From: Elusimicrobiota bacterium
GTDB lineage: Bacteria > Elusimicrobiota > Elusimicrobia > UBA1565 > UBA9628
Assembly (NCBI GenBank): GCA_030696455.1
Contig: JAUYSH010000120.1
Location: 1-42,316 of the forward strand
Direction of reading: 5' to 3'
DNA length: 42,316 bases
Positions 1-8,453 of the stretch are shown piece by piece. Below the pieces are notes generated by a model, which worked only from the letters and a program-made list of their open reading frames with translations, made no database searches and was not told where the DNA came from. How positions within the stretch are numbered: the stretch's first letter is position 1; every line of letters starts with the position of its first letter. Position numbers and translations under genes: made by a program.

Positions 1-659
1 CCGCCCGCGGCGGCTCCCCCCGCGCCCGGGGCTGGAGAGCCTCCCGCGCCGGTGTCGCCGCTGAGAGGGATCAGGGGAACGAAGCTCAGCGTGTAGATGC
101 GGGTGATGAGGTTCTCGACCTGCTTGGAGCGCGGCGTCACCACGTAGGTGTTGCTCTTGCCGATCTGCTGATAGGTCAGCCCCTTGATCTCGAGCAGGAC
201 CTGCAGAGCCTCGCGGACGGTCACGTTCTGGAGGAAGGCCGTCACGCGCTTGGACTCCAGGCCCTCGGTGATGATGAAGTTCACCTTCGCCTGCGCCGAG
301 ATCGTGTCGAGGAAGGTGGCCAGCGGCGCGCCCTTGACGCGCACGGTCACGCGCATGTCGAGCGGCGCGGTCGCGGCCGGCGGACCGCCGCGGGACGGCG
401 CGGACGCGCCGATCTGGACGCCCTGGACCTGCCGCGGAGACGCGTCGGGCTCGGGCTCGTCTTCGCCGATGGGGCCGCTGCCGATCGGGCCTCCGCCGGG
501 AGCCGTCGATTGCTGGAACTGTGGATTCGCCTCGGGCTCCGCCCGGCGTCGCTGCGCGAAGGCCTCCGAGGGGCCGGCCGCCGCCAGGCCGAGTGAGACG
601 AGGAGGGAAACGCTCGTTCTCGCGATCTTCATCCAGCGGCTCTCGTGCTTGCGAATCAT
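1..659 (-). CDS. pilQ: Type IV pilus secretin PilQ-like protein, N-terminal part (runs off the window)
   Basis: The reading frame is open from an ATG at 659 to the window edge, giving 219 codons with no stop. It begins with a signal peptide (hydrophobic stretch about residues 14-30, ending near AEAFAQ-like sequence), then a Pro/Gly-rich linker. A secretin/TonB short N-terminal-type domain follows at about residues 100-190, with the pattern of one alpha/beta repeat ending in a TYVVTP strand. A purine-rich ribosome site (AGGAGG) lies 5 bases before the start. PilQ forms the outer-membrane pore through which the pilus leaves. It is the last gene of an operon, 13 bases after pilP. The conserved secretin core must lie beyond the window, so a type II secretion GspD-like secretin is possible, but the pilMNOP context favours PilQ. 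Confidence 0.8.
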   Translation of the reverse strand, partial: MIRKHESRWMKIARTSVSLLVSLGLAAAGPSEAFAQRRRAEPEANPQFQQSTAPGGGPIGSGPIGEDEPEPDASPRQVQGVQIGASAPSRGGPPAATAPLDMRVTVRVKGAPLATFLDTISAQAKVNFIITEGLESKRVTAFLQNVTVREALQVLLEIKGLTYQQIGKSNTYVVTPRSKQVENLITRIYTLSFVPLIPLSGDTGAGGSPAPGAGGAAAG

Positions 660-672
660 GATGCCTCCTGCC

Positions 673-1404
673 CTAATCACGGCTGACGCCCTTGGTGAAC
701 TTCTTGCCCTGATAATTGAACGTCACGCCCAGGTCGGTGATCTTGATGATCCTGATCTTGGTGTCCCCGATGAAATCTCCGACCCCGAGGACCTCGTCGT
801 TGACGATGGCTTTGAAGCCGCTGTCGGGGTTGCTGACGATGCCCTGAAGGTTCACGAGGGAAGTCGGGTTCACCGCCTTGGGCTTGGCCGGCGCGCGATT
901 CCTGAACTTCGACGCGTTCGCGAGGTCCTCGGCGGCTTTGCGCCGGGCTTCCTCTTCCTCGAGGAGGCGAACCATGTCGAACGGCGACAGCGTGGGATCG
1001 CGTTTGAGCGGCAGGATGGTGGTCGACGACGCGGCAAAGGCGGCGGCCGATTCGGTCGACGCGACGGGCGCGGCGTCGACGGCGGGCGCGGGCGGGGGCA
1101 GCGCGGCCGGCGGCTCTGCCGCGGCCGCGGGAATCACGCCGGCGGCGTCCGCCGGGCCGGCGGCGGGCTCGGCCGCGGCCGCGGTGGAAACGGCGGGCGC
1201 CATCGGATTGACGAGCTTGGCGTTCGGGGAAGACTGGAACACCCCCCCTTCGGGGACGCGGCCGCGCGCCTTGGCCGCGACCGCCTTCTCGCGCTCGGCC
1301 TTGAGCCCCGACCACCAGTTGTAAAAGAGCACGCCGGGCACGGCCAGGGCGATCACGAGGATCACCCAGCCGAGGCCGCCGCGAGCGCTTCCGGTGCCGG
1401 CCAT
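673..1404 (-). CDS. pilP: Type IV pilus inner-membrane lipoprotein-like component PilP
   Basis: This 243-residue protein has one membrane segment near the N-terminus (about residues 11-27) and no lipobox, followed by a long Ala/Pro-rich linker. The C-terminal 70 residues form a small beta-domain with the pattern LVNLQGIVSNPDSGFKAIVN, typical of PilP/GspC homology regions (an isolated strand-rich domain that contacts the secretin). The start ATG at 1404 shares one base with the pilO stop (TGATG), so translation is probably coupled. In the known pilus machine PilP bridges the PilN/PilO inner-membrane ring and the PilQ secretin, and its place between pilO and pilQ matches. Classical PilP is a lipoprotein; here a transmembrane anchor seems to replace the lipid, as in GspC. 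Confidence 0.75.
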   Translation of the reverse strand: MAGTGSARGGLGWVILVIALAVPGVLFYNWWSGLKAEREKAVAAKARGRVPEGGVFQSSPNAKLVNPMAPAVSTAAAAEPAAGPADAAGVIPAAAAEPPAALPPPAPAVDAAPVASTESAAAFAASSTTILPLKRDPTLSPFDMVRLLEEEEARRKAAEDLANASKFRNRAPAKPKAVNPTSLVNLQGIVSNPDSGFKAIVNDEVLGVGDFIGDTKIRIIKITDLGVTFNYQGKKFTKGVSRD

Positions 1405-1994
1405 CAGTTGAACCTCTTCTTCGGGATCGCGGTCATCACCGAGGCGGACACGATGTTCCAGCCGAGCATCTCCGGCTTCTTCGTGATTTCGAGCTGGCTG
1501 ACGTGCATCATCGGAGTCGCCCCCTCGAGGCGCAGCAGCCAGGTGTAGACGTCGTTGAACCGGACGCTCAGCTGCACGCTCGAGGTCTGGTAGATCAGGC
1601 CGCTGGCCTCGGTCTCCACCACGGGCCGGAACATCTCGGGCGTGAGGTTGTCGGCGCGCATCGAGTCGATCATCGCGTTCGAGAGCCACTGCTGCTGATC
1701 CTTCAGGTGCGGCAGGGAGCCGTAGGAGCCGGCGAGCTGGTCGCGGACCTCCTTGTAGGCGGCGCTCGACTGAGACATGGCCCGCGCCGCCTCGATCTTC
1801 TCCGTCAGCCGGGAGATCTTGTCCTGCGGGGGCTTGTAAACCCCGAAGTAGGCGGCGGCGACCATGAAAGCGCTTATCCCGAACGCCTTGCCGAACCGCT
1901 TGGCGCCCTTGTGGCGGATCGTCCCGAGCACGAGATCCGCCTCGCTCTTGACTGCGTTCAGGTAAACGTTGAGATCGATGTTCTTGCCGGCCAT
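1404..1994 (-). CDS. pilO: Type IV pilus alignment protein PilO
   Basis: The 196-residue product has a short cytoplasmic N-terminus and one transmembrane helix (about residues 37-53). A helical coiled segment follows (about 58-105, with KISRLTEKIEAARAM), and then a ferredoxin-like C-terminal domain. This is the PilO/GspM plan. PilO pairs with PilN in the periplasm and sets the spacing of the inner-membrane platform. Its ATG at 1994 overlaps the stop of the upstream pilMN gene by one base, and its own stop overlaps pilP. Family length is usually about 200 residues, so it is full length. Confidence 0.78.
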   Translation of the reverse strand: MAGKNIDLNVYLNAVKSEADLVLGTIRHKGAKRFGKAFGISAFMVAAAYFGVYKPPQDKISRLTEKIEAARAMSQSSAAYKEVRDQLAGSYGSLPHLKDQQQWLSNAMIDSMRADNLTPEMFRPVVETEASGLIYQTSSVQLSVRFNDVYTWLLRLEGATPMMHVSQLEITKKPEMLGWNIVSASVMTAIPKKRFN

Positions 1995-3625
1995 CAGGGC
2001 TTCCTCAGCTTCATGTCGATGATGAACTCGGTGCGGCTTTCGAGGCGGCGCGCGAGCGCTTCGGGGTCGAGGCCGCTCCCGGACGAGTCGGGCGAGGTGC
2101 TCTTGCCTTGGACGGAGATCTGCACGTCGAATTTCGGGCCGAGGCTGGGGTCGCTCAACAGGATCTCCTTGAACTGGAAGGCGGTATCCTGCTCCTCGGC
2201 GCCCGTGGCGCCGCGGACCCGCCCGCTCAGGCTGAGCGCGAGGCCCGCCTTGTCGTTGGCCAGGGGATTGAGCACGCTGACCTTGGTGAGCCACATGTTG
2301 TCGGGCATGAGCGCGACGATCTCCCGCAGGATCGTCGAGATCACCACGCGCTCGTTGCCCGTGACCGCGCGTAGCTTCTCGAGCTGATCCTTCATCTCGA
2401 CGAGCTTGAGGTCGATGTCGGCGGGCCTAAGGCCCTGGAGCGCGGCCTGCACGTCCGGCTCGATCTTGTACTCGTTGAGCACCTTGGCGCGCTGGCTGTA
2501 GGTCGTCGCCTGGAAGATGCCGACGCCCGCGATGAGCAGCGCGCCCGCGAGGCCGGCGACGATGATGTCTCGCGCCACCTGGCGTTCGTCGTCGCCGACG
2601 CGGTCCTGCGTGGCGAGATCGATCGTGACCGCCGAGGGAACGGACGGGCGGGTGGAGGCGCCGATGGCCGCGTATCCGCCCCAGTCGCCGCCCTTGATCG
2701 ACAGCAGCTTGGCGGTATCCTGAATCTCGACGGCGACGCCGGTCTCCGCGGTGAAGGCGTCCTTCCAGGGCCCGAGCGTCGCGGGGGTGCCGCTGAGCTT
2801 GATCTTCGAGATCCCGGTCATGCCGAGCTGCTTCTGGGCGAAGGAGAGGCAGCCGGTCATGTCCACTTTGCGCTGGTCGCTGAGCGCCGCGGTCTCGCCC
2901 ATGAAGACCTCGCGGAAGAAGACCGGAAGGCCGCGGTCGCAGATCATGATGCGCACGTTGCCGCCGTCGAAATGAGCCTGCACGAAGGGCTCCGGGCCCT
3001 TGGCGGGCTCCACCGCCTGCCAAAGCCGCAGCACCGAGCAGGGCGCCACCTCGAGCCCGATGAGGTTGAGGCCGAGGGTGGCCAGCAGGCCCTGGATGTT
3101 CGCGAGGTTCTTGTTCTGGGTGACGGCGATGAGCACGCCCAGGCGGGGCTTGCCGGCGGCGTCCGGCGGCATCGCCTCCGCCTGAAAATCATGCGCAAGC
3201 GCGTCGAACGGGATCGGGATGTATTTTTTGGCCTCGATCGGCACCGAGGTGAGCAGGAAGCGGCGCTCCATCGGCGGCATCGGGAAGTAGCGCAGCAGAC
3301 CGAGGTGGTGGGAGAGCGAGACGACCACGTTCTTCGAGTTCCACCGGGTCTGGGACATGGACTGGCGGATCAGCCCGCCGATCTTGACCGGGTCGGCCAG
3401 GAAGTCGGTGCTCATCGTCATGGTGCCCGCGGCCGCGGCCTTGCCTTCAGGCGGGATAGGAATACGCACCAGGTGGTCGACGATGACGGCGCCCCCCTTG
3501 CCGGGACGCGTCTCGGCGATGTAAAGCATCTCGGGGCTCAGGTACAATCCGAGGCAGGGGCCGGACGCCGGCTTGGATTTGCCGAAGGCCAGCGTGTCGA
3601 TCAGCTGATCGAGCTTGGCGATCAT
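1994..3625 (-). CDS. pilMN: Fused PilM-PilN type IV pilus assembly protein
   Basis: One 543-residue frame carries two normally separate proteins. Residues about 24-345 have the actin-like ATPase fold of PilM (GLYLSPEMLYIAE at the start, a nucleotide-binding type pattern HFDGGNVRIMICDRG near 230, and GGYAAIGAS near 345). Residues about 365-385 form a transmembrane helix (IIVAGLAGALLIAGVGIF). The rest is a periplasmic helical and ferredoxin-like region like PilN/GspL C-terminus. In most bacteria cytoplasmic PilM binds the short N-terminal tail of PilN (INLLP motif); a fusion would make that contact permanent, as in GspL of type II secretion. The start at 3625 overlaps the upstream stop by four bases (ATGA). 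No frameshift is needed to read through the junction. Confidence 0.78.
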   Translation of the reverse strand: MIAKLDQLIDTLAFGKSKPASGPCLGLYLSPEMLYIAETRPGKGGAVIVDHLVRIPIPPEGKAAAAGTMTMSTDFLADPVKIGGLIRQSMSQTRWNSKNVVVSLSHHLGLLRYFPMPPMERRFLLTSVPIEAKKYIPIPFDALAHDFQAEAMPPDAAGKPRLGVLIAVTQNKNLANIQGLLATLGLNLIGLEVAPCSVLRLWQAVEPAKGPEPFVQAHFDGGNVRIMICDRGLPVFFREVFMGETAALSDQRKVDMTGCLSFAQKQLGMTGISKIKLSGTPATLGPWKDAFTAETGVAVEIQDTAKLLSIKGGDWGGYAAIGASTRPSVPSAVTIDLATQDRVGDDERQVARDIIVAGLAGALLIAGVGIFQATTYSQRAKVLNEYKIEPDVQAALQGLRPADIDLKLVEMKDQLEKLRAVTGNERVVISTILREIVALMPDNMWLTKVSVLNPLANDKAGLALSLSGRVRGATGAEEQDTAFQFKEILLSDPSLGPKFDVQISVQGKSTSPDSSGSGLDPEALARRLESRTEFIIDMKLRKP

Positions 3626-5628
3626 TCGGTCCTCGCGAACGCCAGATCGACCTTCGCGCCCGCGCCGGAGGAGTCGGAGGTCAGGTAAATGCGCTTGGAA
3701 TCCACCTGATAGCGGTTGACCAGGATGCTGGCGACCATCTTGGCGCGCTTGTCGGCGAGCGCGGCCCCGTCGGGCTCGCCGGCTTCGCTGTGTCCTGTCA
3801 CGCGCAGATTCTCGAGCGGATGCGTCGGCACCGCGGCGGCGGCCGCCGCGAGGAGGCGCTCGGCGTCGGGGGTCAGCTGATAGGTGCCCTTTCCGAAGTT
3901 CAAGGCCCACTTCGTGGCGGCGGACTTCGCAGGCTTGCTCTCCGGCGCGGCCGCGGCCTCATCGGCGGCCTCCTCCTGAGGCGCGGGTGCCGCGGCCTTG
4001 GGCTGGGTCGCGCGGGCGATCCGTCCCTTATCGGCCTTGCCGGCCTTTTTGCCGCGCACGGGGCGCTTGACGACCTGCCGCTTGACGCGGGGCGTTTCGG
4101 AACGCGGGGCGAGCTCCACGGCCCTCGGCGCCGCTTTCACGCCGGCGACGAGGGGCTTCGCCGAGGCTCCCGTCAGGTCCGCGCTGGGCGCCAGCGCGGC
4201 CGCCGCGGCGGGCGCGACCGGCGTCCCCTCCGCCGCGGACACGGCCTCGGCTTTCGTGCCCTCCGAGGCGCCCTGCTCCGCGAGCAGCCGCTCCGAGGCG
4301 CCGCCGTCGTCAAGCACCTGGATCCAGCGGTGCAGCGAGCGCTGCCGGTTCTTGGCGTCGAGGGCCGTCAGCACGCACTCGTAGCGTCCGGGGGGCAAGG
4401 TCTGTCCGAAGTAGTTCTGCTTGCCGTTCCAGAAGATTTGATGGAAGACGGGGCCGCCGCCGACGACGTCCTGCAGCGGCGCGAGCTCGGCCCCGTCGCG
4501 GGACGGCTGCAGCAGCTGGAATTTCCAGGACACGAGCCCGGCGGGCGGGTCGGAAACGGAGAACTCGATGATCACGCCCTGCCCGCGCGCGGGACGGAAC
4601 GACGGAGGATAGACGCCGAGGGAGATGGGCGGCCCGAGCTCGTCGCCGACGGCGCTCTCCACGACGAGGCTCAGCGGCTGGTTGTAGACGAACACGATGA
4701 CGACGCCCTTGAAATCCATCAGGCCTTTCGGGATGTCGACCTGCGTGTTCAGCAGGTTCACCCGCACTCTCGGCGGCGCGATGCCCGCGTTGAAGAAGTG
4801 AGACGAGATCCCCATGGTACGGCGCATGTCCATGACCTTCGCGTCGCCGATCGCGGTTCCCTCCGGCAGGATCACGGCCTGGGTCGTGCCGAGCGCGAAG
4901 ACGAGCTTCGTCAGCGGATCGAGGATCTTGGACGCGCCGGTCTGGAACGCGATGCCGGTCTGGAAAAGCGCCCCCGTCGGGATGCCGATGGCCTCCGGGT
5001 CGCCGTTTTCCCGCATGACGACGCGCACGCCCTCGATCGACTTGACCTCGGACAGGCTCCTCTCGACCGCGTTGCGCAGGCGAGCCCGGATCTCCTTGCG
5101 CATCAAGGTCTTGTTCGCCGCCGGCATGTCGTCGGCGCGCGCGCGCGCGGGCGCGGCCTTCCTGCGGGCCGCGGAGCGGGCGGAGTCGTCGTCGATCGAG
5201 TCGAAGCGGGTCGCGCGGCCGCGTGCGGCCTCGCCGTCGCTGATGGTCTCGGGCTTCACGCGCGCGGTCTCGGCCGGATCGGCGCGCCGGATGGGGCTCG
5301 CGACGTTGGGGTTCACCGGGACGGCGACGGAAACCCCGGCCTTCGGCGTCGGCGCGCCTCCGCCGCCTCCATGGGTGTTCATGCGATGCGTGATGAGATT
5401 GATGTACTCATTGGCCATCGAGCGTTCCGATGGATCGCCCTTCGTGAGAATCTCCATGAAACGGTCCATCGCTTGGATGTCCTCGCCTTGCTCGTAGAAG
5501 CGCACGGCGACCTTCATCGGACGGCTCAGGGCCGCGCCGCCGCTGTCGTCGTCCGACTGCGCGTGAACGCACGGGGCCGCGAGCCCGAGAGAAATGACGG
5601 CGATGACGGTGATTTTATGCAAAAGCAT
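3622..5628 (-). CDS. Secreted TPR-like/OmpA-domain protein heading the pilus operon
   Basis: The 668-residue product has a clear signal peptide (first 24 residues, ending CVHAQ). A short helical repeat-like segment follows (about 35-80, MKVAVRFYEQGEDIQAMDRF), then a low-complexity region. The middle domain (about 170-430) has beta-strand patterns, and a Pro/Ala/Lys-rich linker joins it to a C-terminal OmpA-type domain (about 560-668). That last domain keeps the helix LADKRAKMVASIL, whose Asp/Arg positions bind peptidoglycan in the family. It is the first gene of the pilus operon, so I infer a wall-anchoring role for the pilus machine, comparable in purpose to TsaP or FimV but not homologous by eye. 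Two starts are possible: ATG at 5628 (preferred) or TTG at 5631. Confidence 0.7.
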   Translation of the reverse strand: MLLHKITVIAVISLGLAAPCVHAQSDDDSGGAALSRPMKVAVRFYEQGEDIQAMDRFMEILTKGDPSERSMANEYINLITHRMNTHGGGGGAPTPKAGVSVAVPVNPNVASPIRRADPAETARVKPETISDGEAARGRATRFDSIDDDSARSAARRKAAPARARADDMPAANKTLMRKEIRARLRNAVERSLSEVKSIEGVRVVMRENGDPEAIGIPTGALFQTGIAFQTGASKILDPLTKLVFALGTTQAVILPEGTAIGDAKVMDMRRTMGISSHFFNAGIAPPRVRVNLLNTQVDIPKGLMDFKGVVIVFVYNQPLSLVVESAVGDELGPPISLGVYPPSFRPARGQGVIIEFSVSDPPAGLVSWKFQLLQPSRDGAELAPLQDVVGGGPVFHQIFWNGKQNYFGQTLPPGRYECVLTALDAKNRQRSLHRWIQVLDDGGASERLLAEQGASEGTKAEAVSAAEGTPVAPAAAAALAPSADLTGASAKPLVAGVKAAPRAVELAPRSETPRVKRQVVKRPVRGKKAGKADKGRIARATQPKAAAPAPQEEAADEAAAAPESKPAKSAATKWALNFGKGTYQLTPDAERLLAAAAAAVPTHPLENLRVTGHSEAGEPDGAALADKRAKMVASILVNRYQVDSKRIYLTSDSSGAGAKVDLAFARTE

Positions 5629-5669
5629 CAATTAATGCGCTTCCGGGCGCGTTTCTTCCGGACAGGTGA

Positions 5670-5675
5670 ATCATA
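5670..5675 (-). promoter_or_regulatory. Possible -10 box of the pilus operon promoter
   Basis: On the minus strand TATGAT lies about 41 bases before the start of the OmpA/TPR gene, inside an unusually AT-rich stretch for this window (about 5660-5710). No good -35 hexamer is visible at the right distance, so this is only a candidate. Confidence 0.35.
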
Positions 5676-5735
5676 CGAGAACGCGATTACTGAATTATTA
5701 CGCGAATTTTACCGGCCCGTCATCTGCTTCCCCCG

Positions 5736-8303
5736 CTACGGCGTGAGCCCCAGCGCGGCCAAACGGGCCCGTATTGCCGCGTTGCCGGGCTCCAAGGCGA
5801 GCGCCGTGCGCAGCTGCGCCCCCGCGTCCGCCGGCCGGTTCAGCGCCAAATAGGCGTTGGCGAGATTCACGCGCGGCGCGGCCCTCCTCGGGTCCCGGGC
5901 CACCACGGCTTCAAGCTCGGCGGCTCCTTCGGCCGCGCGGCCGTTGGCGAGCAGCAGGCTCCCGTAGACGAACCGGGCTTTCAAGAACGACGGGCGGCGA
6001 GCGACGAGGGCCGACGCCCTGCGCAGAGACCGCATCGACCAATCCCCCTTCGCGACGTCGGCATCGAGCGAGCGCAGCTCCGCGATGTCGTCGAGGATCG
6101 GGGCCCGCGGCCGGCCCGACTGAGCGGCGACGGCGAGCAGGTTCCGCTCGAGGGCGGCGGCGTCGGGGTGTATCTCGAGCGCGCGGGCGTAGGCGGCTTC
6201 GGCCTCGGGCCAGCGCCGGTCGATCGTCATCAGGTAGCCGAGGTTGTTCCAGTGATTCGTGTTCTCCGGGAAAATGCCCGTCGCCTCGGACAGCAGGGCC
6301 TCGGCGAGGGCCTTATGCTTCGCCGGTTCACGCAAATAGAACGCGCTGAGGCCGTTGACCACGGCGTCGGAGAGAGGGTTGAGCGCCCACGCCGTCTCGA
6401 AGTAGCCCCCCGCCTTGTCGGCCCTCCCGAGATGCGAGGCGTACACGGTGCCGAGATTGAAATAGATCTCATCGTAGCCCGCGTTGGCCTGGAGGGCGCC
6501 TTCGTAGGCTTCGGCGGCCTTGGCCGGCTGGCCGGAGCGCGCGTAGGCGTTGCCGAGCTCGTAGATCGCGTTGACCTCGCGCGGGCCCCACGCGCGCGAG
6601 CGCTCGAGCGAGCGGATCGCCGCGGGCATGTTCCCTTGCCGGATCTGCTTGAAGCCCGCGAAGTACCAGGCCTCGCGATTCCAAAAACGCACCTGCCACC
6701 ACGCGGCGAACAGGCACGCGCACGTCAGCACGGCGGCGAAGGCCCGGCGCGCCGCGAGCGGGCCGGGCGCCGGGAGGAAGCCCCCTCCGTCCCGCGCGCC
6801 GCGACCCATCGCGACGCCGGCGAGCCACCAGAACATGAAGGCGGGCACGGCAAAATGCAGGGACACGTTGAGCAGATTGTCGGCGAGCACCGCGGCGACG
6901 CCGGCGACCGCGCCGATCCAGACCGGATCCCCGCCGGCCTTCGTCCTGGCCCAGCGCCAGGCGGCGAGGAAGAACGTCGTCCACAACCACAGGAACGCGC
7001 CGAGGCCGATGAGGCCGGTCTGCGCGAACACCTCGAGGATCTCGTTGTGGGAGTTGTTCGCGTGGGTGCGCATGGTGTGATAAAACCTGTCCGCATGCAG
7101 AAGGGCGCCCTGGTAGAACGGGTAGAACAGCTCGAAGAGCCCTCCCCCTTTGCCCAGCAGCGGCTCCTCGCGGCCCATCAACCAAGACGAGGTCCAGATC
7201 AGCACGCGCTGATGCCAGGGGCTGTAGAAGCCGTCGCGCTTGGCGATCTCCGTGTGCTCGGTCAGCCGGCCGATGAAGGTGGGCGTGTAGCCCGAGGAGA
7301 TCGTGCTCGAGGGCCACGCCAGCGCGAGGGCGAGAGCCAGGCCGAAGAGCAGCCCCGCGGCGCGAGGCTGCTCGCGCAGGCCGGCCCTCAGGCGCGGCGC
7401 CGCCATGAGCGCCGCCGCGCCGACCGCGGCCCCGCCCCATGACGAGCGGGTGAGCGTGGCGAGGAGCGCCGCCTCGAGGACCAGGAACAGGAGGCCGTAC
7501 GCCCAGCGCCGGGGGCCGGATTTTTCCACAAGGAAAAGGGCGAGCGCCGACGGCATCAGGGCCGCGTTGTACGTCGAGAGGAAGTTGGGGTTGCCGAACG
7601 TGGACACCGCTCGACCGCCGTAGGGGTTGAGCACGTTGGGCCAGACCAGCTCGTAATTGAAGTACTGAAGCACGCCGTACACCGAGGCGAGAAATCCCGC
7701 CGCGAAGGCCAGGTGCAGGAAGTCGATCACGCGTCCGCGGCGGCATAGCCAGGCCGCGCCCGCGAGCCCCGCGGCCCAGACGAAGGCGCCGTAGGGGTCC
7801 CAGGCGAGCGTGAAGAAGTCGTCGGGTGACGCGCCGACCCGCGTGCGCATGGAAGGGAACGCGATCCACAGCAGGCCCCAGAACACGACGAAGCCGATCC
7901 ACGGCCCGAGCGGCACGTCGCTCGAGCCGTCGTCGTCGGCCGCGACGTTCGCGGCGAGCCAGAACGCGGCCGCGCAGTTGACGATCAGGAACATCGTCCC
8001 GCGCGCGCCCTCCGCGGCGATCGACGGCCGGAAGAACTCGGCGTGGCCGAGGTAGGCGCGCAGCCAGCTCGCGGCCCAGATGAGGATGAACGCGGCCAGC
8101 GGCCAGGCGATCGGCAATGCCGGCGCACGGGCTCCCCCGGGGCGCTCCGTCTCGCGCCACGCCCACGCCGCGACGGCCAGCGCGAGCAGGATGTTGAGCA
8201 GGGCGATCTGCGAGACGTAGGGGTTGCGCGTGAGGTTGGTGAAGAACAGCAGGGGGCACATGAAATGCGCCGTCACCAACAGCCACCGCCGGGCCGTGTT
8301 CAT
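5736..8303 (-). CDS. O-antigen ligase/polymerase-like membrane protein with C-terminal TPR domain
   Basis: This 855-residue protein has about a dozen hydrophobic segments through residue 530. It includes a large periplasmic loop with the HANNSHNEILEVFAQTGLIG pattern, typical of Wzy/WaaL (Wzy_C) enzymes that join or polymerise surface glycans on a lipid carrier. From about residue 560 on there are tetratricopeptide repeats (for example AIYELGNAYARSGQPAKAAE and HWNNLGYLMTIDRRWPEAEA). WaaL-TPR fusions are frequent in large-genome anaerobes and are often unlinked to an O-antigen locus, as here. The start is uncertain: ATG at 8303 lacks a clear ribosome site, and an in-frame TTG at 8321 sits 8 bases after a CATAAT box at 8330-8335. 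Substrate cannot be told; protein O-glycosylation, for example of pilin, is another option. Confidence 0.72.
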   Translation of the reverse strand: MNTARRWLLVTAHFMCPLLFFTNLTRNPYVSQIALLNILLALAVAAWAWRETERPGGARAPALPIAWPLAAFILIWAASWLRAYLGHAEFFRPSIAAEGARGTMFLIVNCAAAFWLAANVAADDDGSSDVPLGPWIGFVVFWGLLWIAFPSMRTRVGASPDDFFTLAWDPYGAFVWAAGLAGAAWLCRRGRVIDFLHLAFAAGFLASVYGVLQYFNYELVWPNVLNPYGGRAVSTFGNPNFLSTYNAALMPSALALFLVEKSGPRRWAYGLLFLVLEAALLATLTRSSWGGAAVGAAALMAAPRLRAGLREQPRAAGLLFGLALALALAWPSSTISSGYTPTFIGRLTEHTEIAKRDGFYSPWHQRVLIWTSSWLMGREEPLLGKGGGLFELFYPFYQGALLHADRFYHTMRTHANNSHNEILEVFAQTGLIGLGAFLWLWTTFFLAAWRWARTKAGGDPVWIGAVAGVAAVLADNLLNVSLHFAVPAFMFWWLAGVAMGRGARDGGGFLPAPGPLAARRAFAAVLTCACLFAAWWQVRFWNREAWYFAGFKQIRQGNMPAAIRSLERSRAWGPREVNAIYELGNAYARSGQPAKAAEAYEGALQANAGYDEIYFNLGTVYASHLGRADKAGGYFETAWALNPLSDAVVNGLSAFYLREPAKHKALAEALLSEATGIFPENTNHWNNLGYLMTIDRRWPEAEAAYARALEIHPDAAALERNLLAVAAQSGRPRAPILDDIAELRSLDADVAKGDWSMRSLRRASALVARRPSFLKARFVYGSLLLANGRAAEGAAELEAVVARDPRRAAPRVNLANAYLALNRPADAGAQLRTALALEPGNAAIRARLAALGLTP

Positions 8304-8443
8304 TGAGGAAAAGATTAGCAAATACCTTAATTATGTGACGGGCGCTCGCCGTCGTGATGCACCCGCGTCATCCGTGCGTCGTATCCAGTCCCATATATCA
8401 GAGGCGGCATATCAGGGCGCCCTAACTGTTTCCAGAAACAGTC
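8304..8443. other. Intergenic stretch with short repeated motifs
   Basis: No gene is seen. The stretch contains a CATAAT box (minus, 8330-8335) for the ligase-like gene, copies or near-copies of the motif GATAYGACGCAC that recur at 9714-9740 and 10005-10016, and one 18-base palindrome at 8425-8442. Confidence 0.5.
8425..8442. repeat. Palindrome ACTGTTTCCAGAAACAGT, copy 1
   Basis: This is an 18-base near-perfect palindrome of the form CTGT-N8-ACAG. Identical or one-base-different copies occur at 9964-9981 and 35403-35420, all between genes. It lies just outside one end of the IS4-type remnant. Confidence 0.8.
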
Positions 8444-8453
8444 GACTCGCGCC

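Noticed and set aside
3790-5853. A 687-codon plus-strand open frame opposite the OmpA/TPR gene
   Set aside because: The real gene on the minus strand has a signal peptide, an OmpA domain and operon overlaps; the plus frame has only His/Arg/Gly-rich shadow sequence and runs into the next gene.
8425-8442. SOS (LexA) box
   Set aside because: CTGT-N8-ACAG matches the enterobacterial consensus, but LexA sites differ between phyla and none of the three copies lies before a typical DNA-repair gene, so I record it only as a palindrome.
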